NCBI GenBank assembly: GCA_964627305.1
Contig: CAZVHP010000010.1
Coordinates: 30,464-94,463, forward strand
Length of the DNA: 64,000 nucleotides
Reading direction: 5' to 3'
Source of the DNA: WJKG01 sp964627305
GTDB lineage: Bacteria; Zixibacteria; MSB-5A5; GN15; FEB-12
Every line of letters begins with the position of its first letter. Within the stretch, counting starts at the first letter, position 1. Both the position numbers and the translations under genes were made by a program. The notes under the pieces are model-generated. The model had not been told where the DNA came from, did not search any database, and saw nothing but the letters and a program-made list of their open reading frames with translations. Shown here piece after piece: positions 54,879 through 63,003 of this stretch.

Positions 54879-56657
54879 CTACTTCAGAAGAACCATCTTG
54901 CGTGTCTCGGTGCCGGCGCTTGACTCAAGCCGATAGAAGTAGACACCCGATGCCAGACTGCCTGCATCGAAATCGATCTCGTGTGTGCCAGCCGGCTTCG
55001 GTCCGTCGACCAGCGTCGCTACCGTCTGACCAAGCATGTTGTACACTCTCAACGAAACTGTGCCCGGCTCCGGCAGAGTAAAGGATATCGTCGTCGTGGG
55101 ATTGAACGGATTCGGATAATTCTGATCCAGTGCAAACGTGCTGGGCACCAGCTCGCTCGCCAGCTCGCCCGGCTTGGCATATCCACCGGAGTACGCCGGC
55201 AGAGCTATCACATTGCCGTCCGGCAGCGCCGCAAAGAGCCCGAACGCCGCACCGTCGTTATTGGCTGCGGGGTTCAGGAAACCAGAAGCAAAGACTACCG
55301 CCGCTCCACCCTTAAGACCTCTTAGATCAGCCACGAATGATGCCACCACCGTATTGTTGTCGTTCGCCGGCGTGACATCCAAAACGTACTTCCTGGGCAG
55401 CAGCGGAATCGCCTTGGAGAACTCTCCGTAGCCAAGATCGTTAACAATCGGAATCCGCCACCAGCGCGTCTGAGGAACAATGTCAACACCGGGGGCATCA
55501 GTTGCGCCGTGGAAGGCCACTATGCGTACCAACCAGGGAATGATGGCCGATTCGCGAATGCCATCAGCAGCATAAATCTGAAACGCCGTTGAACGTCCCT
55601 CAGGATTGGCCGCCCAGTCATCCGGATTCAGCAGACCGTTGGCGATGGCAACATACGTCTTGCCACTGACAAGATTGACCGGCGGCAGTGTGGCGATGAT
55701 ATCCTGCGGGCCGTTGCTGTTGGGACCGGCCACTCCAATCGTCAAGTCCACTCCGGCCGGCACATCGACAAAAGGCGTCGCGGTGCGAAACGCAAAGCCG
55801 GGAAGGAACAACTCGTCATTGACATAGATATCGACTACCTCAGCGGCCGCATCCGCCGAGTTATGAATCACCTGAAGCCGTGCCGTCGGACTCGTCGCCG
55901 GCAACTCAATCACGGTTCCGTCCGCAAGCGCCGCAAACAAACCGAATCCCGGCCCATCATTGTTGACCGAGGGATCGAAAAACCCCGATGCGAACACCAC
56001 CGCGGCACCACCCTCAAGACCGGTCAGGTCGGCCTCGTACGAGGCTACCACAGTGTGCGGGTCATCTCCGGGCGTGATATTCAGAGTGTATGCCTGCGCC
56101 TTCAGATTCAGATAGCGAGAAAACTCACCGTAGGTCAGATTGTCAACCAGCGGTTGCCAGACATTCCCCTGCGTGGTAACGTCAACCGTGGGAGCGTCGG
56201 TCGAACCGTGGAACACGATCACATCCACAAACCGCTTCCAGCGAGCCTGTTCCCGAATCCCCTGCTTGGCATACAGATCGAAGCTGATCGAGCGACCATC
56301 CGGATTCCCGGCAAATGACATCGGATCGAGTACGCCATTGGCTATCGCCACGTACGTCCGGCGGGGTTTGAGCTGAATCGGAATCGTGCCCACGATATCA
56401 TCCGCCGACTCGCTGTCGTCCAAAGCAAGGCCTATGTTCAAAGGCGTATTGGCCGGCACGTCCAGAAAGGGCGTTGCCTCGCGGAACGCGAAATCGTCAA
56501 GAGCGAGCTCGCCGTTAATGTAAATGTCAACCACCTCGAGCGCCGGATCGGCGGAATTGTGGATTACCTGCAGGCGTGCCGTTGGCTGCGCCTGGGCCGT
56601 GAGAGCCATAACCAGAAGCACCAGGCTCACTGTCAGTAGCGTTCTTAGTCCCTTCAT
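54879..56657 (-). CDS. Secreted DUF4397 protein with Por (T9SS) C-terminal sorting domain
   Basis: A 592-residue exported protein with a signal peptide (TLLTVSLVLLVMALTAQAQ). It carries two copies of a ~225-residue DUF4397-type unit, each beginning PTARLQVIHNSAD, with (I/V)DIY(I/V)N and VFASGFF repeated. The end is a type A T9SS sorting signal (FALDQNYPNPFNPTTTISFTLPEPGTVSLRVYNMLGQ...GVYFYRL...RKMVLLK). Cell-surface attachment or release through type IX secretion is expected. The start at 56657 has GAGGAGAAACAG upstream; the frame is open 15 codons further. Function of DUF4397 is unknown; the fold is probably Ig-like. Confidence 0.88.
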   Translation of the reverse strand: MKGLRTLLTVSLVLLVMALTAQAQPTARLQVIHNSADPALEVVDIYINGELALDDFAFREATPFLDVPANTPLNIGLALDDSESADDIVGTIPIQLKPRRTYVAIANGVLDPMSFAGNPDGRSISFDLYAKQGIREQARWKRFVDVIVFHGSTDAPTVDVTTQGNVWQPLVDNLTYGEFSRYLNLKAQAYTLNITPGDDPHTVVASYEADLTGLEGGAAVVFASGFFDPSVNNDGPGFGLFAALADGTVIELPATSPTARLQVIHNSADAAAEVVDIYVNDELFLPGFAFRTATPFVDVPAGVDLTIGVAGPNSNGPQDIIATLPPVNLVSGKTYVAIANGLLNPDDWAANPEGRSTAFQIYAADGIRESAIIPWLVRIVAFHGATDAPGVDIVPQTRWWRIPIVNDLGYGEFSKAIPLLPRKYVLDVTPANDNNTVVASFVADLRGLKGGAAVVFASGFLNPAANNDGAAFGLFAALPDGNVIALPAYSGGYAKPGELASELVPSTFALDQNYPNPFNPTTTISFTLPEPGTVSLRVYNMLGQTVATLVDGPKPAGTHEIDFDAGSLASGVYFYRLESSAGTETRKMVLLK

Positions 56658-56828
56658 CTGTTTCTCCTCGATGTTTAGAAGGTTCAAGTTTCCAAAACCC
56701 ACGTAGTTATGTTGTTGCTTGTTCGACTTCGTTATCTATGTGCCCTGAATCAGTTCGCGTTCCTGCGACGGGTGCCGGGCTGGCTCGCCTTAAAGGCGAG
56801 ACAACCCGGGCAAGTGACGCCGAAGAGG

Positions 56829-57434
56829 TTATTTGTCCTGAGCGTAGGCACCCTTCACCGACTCACTCGTCGAGCCGGTCTTCACGTTCTCTGAAGGCAG
56901 GATCACCCGATCGATCACGTGTATGATCCCGTTCGAAGCCACAATATCCGTCTTGATAATCCGGGCCTGGTCGATCATAGCCTGCCCATCAACCTCCGTG
57001 ATCGCCGCCGTCTGCCCGTTGACCGTCTCAATCCCCTTCGCTCCCAGAACCTGCTTCGCCGTCAAAGCCATCGGAGCCACATGGTATGTGAGGATTCCCG
57101 CCAGCTTCTCCTTGTCGGCCAGCAGGGCCGCGATGGTCTCCTCTCCCAGAGCCGCAAAAGCCTCGTCGGTCGGGGCGAACACTGTGAACGGCCCTTCTCC
57201 CTTCAAGGTCTCCACCAGACCGGCGGCCTTCACCGCCGCCACCAGCGTTCCAAAAGACTCGGCCCCAATGGCCGTCTCGATAATGTCCATCCGAGCTTCA
57301 CTGACTACCGCCTTCGCCTGCCTGGCCTCATTGGCGCTCTTGGCAGCCGAACCGCCACAACCGCCAGCGTACACGGGCACGCTCAGAAGCGCAAACAATG
57401 CCGCCGTAACTACGATTGTCCCTGTCCTCTTCAT
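56829..57434 (-). CDS. Exported fasciclin (FAS1) domain protein
   Basis: A 201-residue protein with a signal peptide (TIVVTAALFALLSVPVYAG), a short Gly/Ala-rich segment with a cysteine that could be lipidated or disulfide-bonded, and one FAS1 domain. The domain has DIIETAIGAESFGTLVAAVKAAGLVETLKGEGPFTVFAPTDEAFAAL, the H1 motif, and TDIVASNGIIHVIDRVILP, the H2 motif. FAS1 domains mediate adhesion. The gene is transcribed away from a MerR-B12 regulator, with a shared 386-base upstream region, so it is a plausible regulatory target. Confidence 0.9.
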   Translation of the reverse strand: MKRTGTIVVTAALFALLSVPVYAGGCGGSAAKSANEARQAKAVVSEARMDIIETAIGAESFGTLVAAVKAAGLVETLKGEGPFTVFAPTDEAFAALGEETIAALLADKEKLAGILTYHVAPMALTAKQVLGAKGIETVNGQTAAITEVDGQAMIDQARIIKTDIVASNGIIHVIDRVILPSENVKTGSTSESVKGAYAQDK

Positions 57435-57745
57435 GATGTCACTCCTTCCTTTGGGTTCACAACTGTGATTATTGTTCGTTTAGTTGTCGTTGATATCATA
57501 TCTAATAAACGCAGCCGACGGCTCCATTTGTTCCATAGTTGTATTAGTTATGTCTATTATATTCGCGAGTCCGCAACTGGCGGGACTCCCGATGGTCATC
57601 GGCAAAGCAAGCAAGTGTCCGCCTCAAAATGACTTACGTCTTAACTCGGGACCCCTCTTCGCAGCCAAGTCGTCCGTCACACCAATCAGTCAAATCACCC
57701 AAAGCCCGCTCCTAATGTATCTGTCAGTGTATTCAGGAAACTTTG

Positions 57746-57774
57746 TTGACTTCTTTTCCGTTCTATTTTATAGA
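57746..57774 (+). promoter_or_regulatory. Sigma-70 promoter of the MerR-B12 regulator gene
   Basis: TTGACT at 57746-57751, a 17-base spacer and TATAGA at 57769-57774. Transcription would start near 57781, downstream of the first in-frame ATG at 57743, supporting the GTG at 57821 as start. TTGATATC occurs in opposite orientations at 57490-57497 and 57804-57811, at the two ends of the divergent region, as a possible operator. Confidence 0.65.
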
Positions 57775-57820
57775 CATCATAGAAACACCAGTTATACAAC
57801 AACGATATCAAAGGCATGCG

Positions 57821-58771
57821 GTGGAAACAGAAGGACACCCCATCAGAGTGGTCTCACGGCGAACCGGCCTGAGCCCCCACGTTATCCGCGTCTGGGAAAA
57901 GCGCTACCAGGCCGTGGTCCCCTCACGTACCGACAAGAATCGTCGACTCTACTCCGATGAGGACATTCGTCGCCTCAGTCTGCTCTCCAGCCTCATTAAG
58001 GAAGGCCGCAGAATCGGCGATATCGCCAATTTGCCGACCGATGATCTTGAGGCAATGCTCGCCGAAGACCGCGCGGCCGTAGCCAGAATCTCGGGAGTGC
58101 CGCTGGCCCGGCGACAATCCAGCGATGCCCCGGTTAGCACCCATCTCGAACGCTGTATTCATCTTGCCATTAATATGGAAGATGATGAACTGATGGCCGA
58201 ACTGGTGGAGGCCCACGTACAGCTGGGCGACATTAGGCTGATCGACGAACTGATTATGCCCCTTCTGGAACGTATCGGCGAATTGTGGGAGCAGGGACGT
58301 TTGCGCGTTGCCGAGGAACATCTGGTCGGTGCCACTTTGAGAACTTTCCTTGGCAATCTTGCCATGAATCACTCCCCGGCAGTCGATGCCCCCCATCTGA
58401 CAGTCACCACACCAGAAGGACATGTCCACGAGTACGGCGCCCTGATTGCCGCAGCCGTGGCCGTGACCGAAGGCTGGCGCACCAGCTATATGGGGCCAAG
58501 CCTTCCCGCAGAGGAAATCGTTGCGGCCGTGAGGACCAAGAACTCCCGGGCGGTCGCCATCAGTGTCGTCTTCCCGGAAGCGAACTCCCGCGTTGTCGAT
58601 GAACTGCAAAAACTCGTGAGACTGATTCCCGAGGGGTGCAAACTAATCGCCGGAGGCAGTGGCATTGCCCGCTACCGCGAAAACCTCGAACAAGCGGGCC
58701 TTCTGATTCTCGATGATATGAAGAGCTTCCGACGTATCCTGCGGAGTATCATGCATGACAAATCCGCTTGA
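57821..58771 (+). CDS. MerR-type HTH regulator with cobalamin-binding domain
   Basis: A 316-residue regulator. Residues 1-70 form a MerR winged helix (IRVVSRRTGLSPHVIRVWEKRYQAVVPSRTDKNRRLYSDEDIRRLSLLSSLI). A helical bundle spans about 95-185 and a Rossmann B12-binding domain about 190-305 (GHVHEYGALIAAAVAVTEGWRTSYMGPSLPAEEIVAAV...AVAISVVFPE...CKLIAGGSG). The axial histidine of the usual (D/E)xHxxG motif is present in HVHEYG, but the acidic residue is His. Relatives of this architecture include the light-sensing CarH regulators. The GTG start is supported by AAGG and by the promoter upstream. It is divergent from the fasciclin gene and probably co-transcribed with the dehydrogenase 36 bases downstream. 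Confidence 0.87.
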   Translation: METEGHPIRVVSRRTGLSPHVIRVWEKRYQAVVPSRTDKNRRLYSDEDIRRLSLLSSLIKEGRRIGDIANLPTDDLEAMLAEDRAAVARISGVPLARRQSSDAPVSTHLERCIHLAINMEDDELMAELVEAHVQLGDIRLIDELIMPLLERIGELWEQGRLRVAEEHLVGATLRTFLGNLAMNHSPAVDAPHLTVTTPEGHVHEYGALIAAAVAVTEGWRTSYMGPSLPAEEIVAAVRTKNSRAVAISVVFPEANSRVVDELQKLVRLIPEGCKLIAGGSGIARYRENLEQAGLLILDDMKSFRRILRSIMHDKSA

Positions 58772-58807
58772 GCAACGTAACCACATCCTGTACTCGAGAC
58801 CTCATCC

Positions 58808-59809
58808 TTGAGAGCCCACCTGCACCGTCAGTATCCGGAAGAGTTCACCGATGTCTTCAGCCAGCTGTTGCACCCGCCCATCTCGTTCACCATGGGCGGG
58901 CCTCGCCTGCTTCCCCCCGAGTGCGAGGTTCTGGTGTGCGGTGTTCCCACCCGCGACCTGATCGAAAGCGGCCCCCAACTCAAGGCGCTGGTGATCCCCT
59001 GGGCAGGTTTGCCTCGGGCCACCGAGGCCCTGATGGCAGATTACCCGAACATCAAGGTGTTCAACCTTCACCACAACGCAACCGCCACCGCTGAGCTGGC
59101 TCTTGCCCTCCTCCTGGCCGCTGCCCGGGAGTTGATTCCTGTTGATCGTACGCTTCGCCGTGGTGACTGGAGGCCACGCTACGTCGAGCCTACCGCCCGG
59201 CAAATGGAGCACCGCCGCGCAGTTGTACTTGGTACAGGTGCCATCGGGCATCGCGTCGCAAGAATGTGCCTGACACTGAACATGCATGTTATCGCCGTGA
59301 ACCGATCCGGTCGCAGTCCGGCACACGAATCGCTTCAGGCCCTGGCTCTGTCCGGCTTTGGAGAACTCGAACTCGTTTCTCACAGTCACCTGGATTCGGC
59401 TCTGCAAGGGGCTGATGCGCTCCTTGTGTGCCTCCCCCTGACCCCCGCCACGGTGGGCATGATTGGCCCGGCGCAGCTGGCGCTCCTTGCTGATCAGGCG
59501 ATCGTGGTCAACGTGTCGCGAGGACCGGTGATCGACGAGACAGCCCTCTACGAACAACTGCAGTCCCGCCGGCTGCGAGCTGGTCTTGATGTCTGGTATC
59601 ACTACCCTGCCGACACAGAGCAACAGGCGCATACGCAGCCGTCTTCACTTCCCTTTGCTAACCTCGACAACGTCATCATGACCCCGCACCTGGCCGCTCA
59701 CACGACCAGCACTGAACAATACCGCGCCCGAGAACTGGCCGCCCTGCTGAACGCTCTTGCCGGGCATGGCGATCCACCGCCACCGGTTGATCTGGATCGG
59801 GGCTACTAA
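58808..59809 (+). CDS. D-2-hydroxyacid dehydrogenase family protein lacking the catalytic glutamate
   Basis: A 333-residue NAD-dependent dehydrogenase-like protein. The Rossmann motif VLGTGAIGHRVAR, the substrate arginine in NVSRGPVID and the histidine in MTPHLAAHT are present. The conserved glutamate of the D-x-x-x-E-E/P stretch is replaced (GLDVWYHYPADTEQQ). Loss of that residue may reduce or alter activity. The start is a TTG at 58808 with a poor ribosome site; an ATG further in would remove part of the substrate domain. It follows the MerR-B12 gene by 36 bases. It is clearly different from the complete dehydrogenase at 11.3 kb. Confidence 0.8.
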   Translation: MRAHLHRQYPEEFTDVFSQLLHPPISFTMGGPRLLPPECEVLVCGVPTRDLIESGPQLKALVIPWAGLPRATEALMADYPNIKVFNLHHNATATAELALALLLAAARELIPVDRTLRRGDWRPRYVEPTARQMEHRRAVVLGTGAIGHRVARMCLTLNMHVIAVNRSGRSPAHESLQALALSGFGELELVSHSHLDSALQGADALLVCLPLTPATVGMIGPAQLALLADQAIVVNVSRGPVIDETALYEQLQSRRLRAGLDVWYHYPADTEQQAHTQPSSLPFANLDNVIMTPHLAAHTTSTEQYRARELAALLNALAGHGDPPPPVDLDRGY

Positions 59810-59945
59810 GCCGGCGGCCGGCTCCTGCCAGGGGGAACTATCACCCCCTCCCGAGCCGTTTCAATTGCAAGCGATCAACTGCTGTCAATGTGCTTTGCTG
59901 CCGTGCCGGTTGGCATAGACTCAACATACAACAGAAGGAGAAACC

Positions 59946-60371
59946 GTGAACGAGAAACTCTCCGCCATGACAGCCCTGACCGGAAGGATCTTCCTTGTCG
60001 CCATCTTTCTGTCAAGTGGTGTCCGGAAGATCTTCAACTGGTCGCAGACGGCCGGCTACATGGAGTCCAACGGGATGCCGCTCGTACCCTTCTTCCTGGC
60101 CGGTGCGATCGCCCTGCTGATCCTTGGTGGGCTATCGGTGCTGCTGGGCTACCGCACCAGATTCGGAGCCATCGCAATTATCGTCTTTCTTGTTCCCGCC
60201 ACATTGATCTTCCACGATTTCTGGGCCGTTGAGCAAGACCAGGTGCGTCTGCAGACAATCCATTTCATGAAGAATCTTGGCCTGATCGGCGGGCTGCTGA
60301 TCCTGTGGGGTTCCGGTCCGGGCAGGTTCAGCCTTGACGCCAGGCGGCCGAACCCTCCCCGGCGCCCTTAA
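59946..60371 (+). CDS. DoxX family membrane protein
   Basis: A 141-residue protein with four hydrophobic helices of the DoxX type (TGRIFLVAIFLSSGVRKIFNW, VPFFLAGAIALLILGGLSVLLGY, FGAIAIIVFLVPATLIFHDFW, HFMKNLGLIGGLLILWGSG). GTG start with AGGAG upstream. DoxX proteins are linked to redox or thiosulfate-related membrane processes, but the activity of this branch is unknown. It is a single gene followed by the response regulator promoter. Confidence 0.88.
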   Translation: MNEKLSAMTALTGRIFLVAIFLSSGVRKIFNWSQTAGYMESNGMPLVPFFLAGAIALLILGGLSVLLGYRTRFGAIAIIVFLVPATLIFHDFWAVEQDQVRLQTIHFMKNLGLIGGLLILWGSGPGRFSLDARRPNPPRRP

Positions 60372-60420
60372 GAAATGTGCAACAGCCCGCATCACAACAG
60401 GTTAGACGGCGATTTCGCAC

Positions 60421-60449
60421 TTGACATCACCCGCACGATTCTTTAGTCT
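60421..60449 (+). promoter_or_regulatory. Sigma-70 promoter of the response-regulator remnant
   Basis: TTGACA at 60421-60426, a 17-base spacer and TAGTCT at 60444-60449, about 43 bases before the ATG-equivalent start of the regulator. Confidence 0.5.
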
Positions 60450-60491
60450 TTTGGTGCGTACTGTGTCAGCGAGATTATGGAGTAACGTCAC

Positions 60492-60860
60492 GTGCCCAAG
60501 ATTCGGGTCCTGTTGACAGAAGACAATCGGCTTCTTCGTGAAGGCATTACCGCCATGCTCAATGAGCAGACGGATATCCGAGCGGTATCGAGTTCAGGCA
60601 ATGGCGACGCCATGGAGAAGGCGAGGAAACTCAAACCACACGTTGTTTTGCTTGATCTGGGTCTGAGGAGCCAGAATAGCCTGCGCATCGCCGGGCTCAT
60701 CAAGAAGGAGTTCTCGAAGACCCAGATTGTTGTGATGGATCTCATGCCGGCCCAAAGCGAAGTCGTTGAATTCGTTCAGGCCGGCGTGTCCGGTTTTATC
60801 CTCAAGGATGCCACGATTGACGATTTTCTCAGCACGATACGGTCGGTGGCAGAAGGTTTT
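60492..60860 (+). pseudogene. NarL-type response regulator truncated after the receiver domain
   Basis: Residues 1-122 are a normal NarL/FixJ receiver: LLTEDNRLLREGITAML with the acidic pair, the phosphoacceptor in HVVLLDLGLRS, and the C-terminal GVSGFILKDATIDDFLSTIRSVAEG. Relatives continue with a LuxR helix-turn-helix. Here similarity stops at about 60,856 and the frame runs on to 61160 antisense to the lexA gene, producing a meaningless Cys/Trp/Arg-rich tail. The output domain is therefore lost at the junction with the AT-richer DNA to the right. Confidence 0.75.
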
Positions 60861-60881
60861 TGTCACGTGATAGTTTGGCAT
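60855..60881 (-). pseudogene. N-terminal stub of a DUF2188-like small protein
   Basis: Directly after lexA, on its strand, an ATG at 60881 encodes MPNYHVTKT, the characteristic start of DUF2188-type small proteins. Similarity stops at about 60,856, the same point where the response regulator on the other strand is cut. An alternative ATG at 60896 overlaps the lexA stop as ATGA. The rest of the gene is absent from the window. Confidence 0.5.
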
Positions 60882-60892
60882 TTCGTGTTCCT

Positions 60893-61513
60893 TCATATGT
60901 CTATTGCCGTTTGCACCACACCGAGAATCTGGAAGTTGGTCGTTAGGATTATCGAGCGGTGCTGCTTGTTAGATGATTTTGGTTTCAATACTACGGCCTG
61001 GGGCTGTCGGTGGAATTCCTTGATGGTTGCCTCGCCGTCGATCAGGGCGACGACGGTTTCTCCGTTATCTGCTGTTGGTTGTTGGCGGACGAGGACAAGG
61101 TTGCCGTCCTGGATGCCTTTCTTGTTCATTGAGTCACCTGTTGCTCGAAGAAGGAAGTAGCGGTGCGGCTTTCTGGCCAGTGCGGTGGAGACCGGATAGG
61201 TGCACTCAATATTCTCTTCGGCGAAGACCGGTGTGCCACACGGGGCTGACCCTACCAACGGGACGTTTACAGTCTGAGCATGTGAGTCCGACCCGGGCAG
61301 GTCGGTTTTGAGCCGTATCTGACCGCGACTCGGGCGGCTGATATACTCCTTTGTTTCGAGCTTTTCAAGGATATAGGACACAGATCGAGGGGAGCTATAT
61401 TGCAGCTCTTTCATCATCTCCCGGACCAAGGGAGCCCGTCCCTTGTGGAGAATCGAGTTCCTGATAACCCGAAAGGCTTCAAGTTCTTTATCTGTAAGCG
61501 GTTCTGTTTTCAT
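60893..61513 (-). CDS. lexA: LexA-type SOS repressor
   Basis: A 206-residue protein. The winged helix N-terminal domain (LTDKELEAFRVIRNSILHKGRAPLVREMMKELQYSSPRSVSYILEKLETKEYISRPSRGQIRL) precedes the S24 self-cleaving domain. The cleavage site reads APCGTPVF (Cys-Gly rather than the usual Ala-Gly), the nucleophile is in GDSMNKKGI and the lysine in GEATIKEF. It should repress DNA-damage genes and be inactivated by RecA. Its promoter region contains a duplicated GTTTATAA element. The gene lies just to the right of the composition break. Confidence 0.88.
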   Translation of the reverse strand: MKTEPLTDKELEAFRVIRNSILHKGRAPLVREMMKELQYSSPRSVSYILEKLETKEYISRPSRGQIRLKTDLPGSDSHAQTVNVPLVGSAPCGTPVFAEENIECTYPVSTALARKPHRYFLLRATGDSMNKKGIQDGNLVLVRQQPTADNGETVVALIDGEATIKEFHRQPQAVVLKPKSSNKQHRSIILTTNFQILGVVQTAIDI

Positions 61514-61692
61514 ACTGCCTTTAGTTTATAACGGTTTATAATAGCTGTCAAGCAAAAAAACACCCCTTGACCCTCATCTGCATAGGCGCATTCACTGTTG
61601 CTTTCCAGAGCCTTTTCCTCGATTTCCCATAGCGGAACGGCCAGCCAGTAGAAGTCATCAATACCAATTAGAGACCGGCTTTTTTCCTCCAT
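61510..61692 (-). CDS. Short hypothetical protein, doubtful
   Basis: A 60-codon open frame whose stop overlaps the lexA start region. The product has a tryptophan/aromatic-rich centre (GIDDFYWLAVPLWEIEEKA) and no recognised family. AGGA precedes the ATG with almost no spacing. It overlaps the presumed lexA promoter, which speaks against it; it may be a leftover fragment. Confidence 0.25.
   Translation of the reverse strand: MEEKSRSLIGIDDFYWLAVPLWEIEEKALESNSECAYADEGQGVFFCLTAIINRYKLKAV
61524..61542. promoter_or_regulatory. Candidate LexA operator/promoter element
   Basis: GTTTATAAC and GTTTATAAT occur as direct repeats 10 bases apart just upstream of the lexA start. On the minus strand they overlap TATTATAAA/TATAAA sequences suitable as a -10 region. 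The spacing of one helical turn fits an autoregulatory operator. Confidence 0.45.
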
Positions 61693-61705
61693 TCCTGATC
61701 TCTAA

Positions 61706-62332
61706 CTAGTGCCCATGTCCCGCATCCGCTGGTGCGTGATGTCCTTCAGCAGCTGAAGTCAAGAAATTGTGAAGCCCTTCTACAAAGTGCATGTATGTAA
61801 CATAAGCTTCTACAAATTCACGACCGGCTTCCACCGTGTGATCCTGATGTTTGCTCAGCTCTTTAGCATGATCAAACCGTTTGATGATATTCTCACGGAC
61901 CTCACTGGCTATCTTGTCTGCCAAGGCATCCACACTTCCTGTTTCCAAGGCATTATCCAATTCAGCAAATATCGGCGGCATAGTCCCGGCCGCCTTGATT
62001 CCCGTATAAGGAGCACCTTCACTTGCCCTATGGACACGAATGAACGTCTCTATAAACAGTTGATCTGCGATTTCCTTGGCCTCATTAGACTGAGTGCGAA
62101 GAGCCCGCACTCGTGTGAATAGATCCTTGATTTCCGCTTCATCGCCTGCAGCAATCCACTTCAGAAGTGGTGACAGTTCGCCATTATCCAATGCTGTTCT
62201 AATTGCTGGTATAATGGGACCGTCCTCGGAGTCACAGTGGCTAAAGACCGGGCTTACTGCCATTAGCAGGATGATTGTTGAGAGTGTAGTGATCCTAGCA
62301 ATGAAGCCGTGACGACTTCTTTGAGTAGACAT
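61706..62332 (-). CDS. Exported DUF6448-type protein with His-rich tail
   Basis: A 208-residue protein with a signal peptide (TTLSTIILLMAVSPVFS) followed by HCDSEDGPIIPAIRTALDNGELSPLLKWIAAGDEAEIKDLF, typical of the DUF6448 family. The mature part is helical and ends in a histidine-rich stretch (EGHHAPADAGHGH) that could bind metal. Function is unknown. It is on the same strand and next to a hemerythrin-type gene, so an oxygen, iron or metal link is plausible. Confidence 0.8.
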   Translation of the reverse strand: MSTQRSRHGFIARITTLSTIILLMAVSPVFSHCDSEDGPIIPAIRTALDNGELSPLLKWIAAGDEAEIKDLFTRVRALRTQSNEAKEIADQLFIETFIRVHRASEGAPYTGIKAAGTMPPIFAELDNALETGSVDALADKIASEVRENIIKRFDHAKELSKHQDHTVEAGREFVEAYVTYMHFVEGLHNFLTSAAEGHHAPADAGHGH

Positions 62333-62390
62333 TTTGTTCTCCTTTCCTATTCTCTAATCGAAGTTGAATTTGACTATCTGGATCTCCAAC

Positions 62391-62987
62391 CTAATGACCA
62401 CAACCACAAGAATGGGATGAAATGTGTGAAGCTTCGACTCCGTACTTTTTAGCAAGCGACACTACTATGCCAATATACTTCTCGTGTGTGCCTGTGCCCA
62501 TGTGATCAGATTCTACCGCTTCAAACGCTTTCATAAGTGTTTTTTGATCATCCTCATTGAGAACTTTGTCCGCCATAGGGAAGAGAACACCATCTTCCTT
62601 CTGAATATGGGCTCTCAGTAGTTGGACATATCCGTGAGCATTTTGAGTGAACTTGGACAGCGCATCGGAAATGCCTTGAGCAGCCTCAGAGACATTGTCA
62701 GCCATCTCCTTTACGAATGCACGACCCTGTTCATGCTCAACCAGCATTTGTCCTACTGGTCCGCCTTCTTTTGGCATTCCTTTTTCAACCATTGCCGCGA
62801 AGAGGTGATCCTCCTCTTTGCCATGATGGCATTTGTCGGCAAACGTGCGAATGATATCGATTGCCTGGTTAGCTGATGCTTCGTCCAGTTTGCCATTGTT
62901 GTTAGCTTCCTGTGTTATCTTACTCAGGCAAGAGAGAACAACCTCAATGACTCGATGTTCGTCTGATAGAATCTTGGTCAATCCCAT
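62391..62987 (-). CDS. Hemerythrin-type (HHE) domain protein
   Basis: A 198-residue cytoplasmic protein with a four-helix HHE/hemerythrin domain. Probable iron ligands are the histidines and acids in DEHRVIEVVL, CHHGKEEDHLF, VEHEQGRAFV and RAHIQKEDGVLFP. The C-terminal ~25 residues contain a Cys/His-rich end (ISSHSCGCGH) that might bind a further metal. Likely role: oxygen, nitric-oxide or iron handling. It lies upstream of the DUF6448 gene and downstream of a TetR regulator on the same strand. Confidence 0.9.
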   Translation of the reverse strand: MGLTKILSDEHRVIEVVLSCLSKITQEANNNGKLDEASANQAIDIIRTFADKCHHGKEEDHLFAAMVEKGMPKEGGPVGQMLVEHEQGRAFVKEMADNVSEAAQGISDALSKFTQNAHGYVQLLRAHIQKEDGVLFPMADKVLNEDDQKTLMKAFEAVESDHMGTGTHEKYIGIVVSLAKKYGVEASHISSHSCGCGH

Positions 62988-63003
62988 AATTGACTCCTTT
63001 CGA

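Noticed and set aside
57743..57820. Upstream ATG at 57743 as start of the MerR-B12 gene
   Set aside because: The -10 box of a good promoter lies downstream of this ATG, and the added residues do not resemble MerR proteins.
60860..61160. C-terminal extension of the response regulator reading frame
   Set aside because: This stretch is antisense to lexA and has no similarity to any output domain; I treat it as readthrough after truncation.
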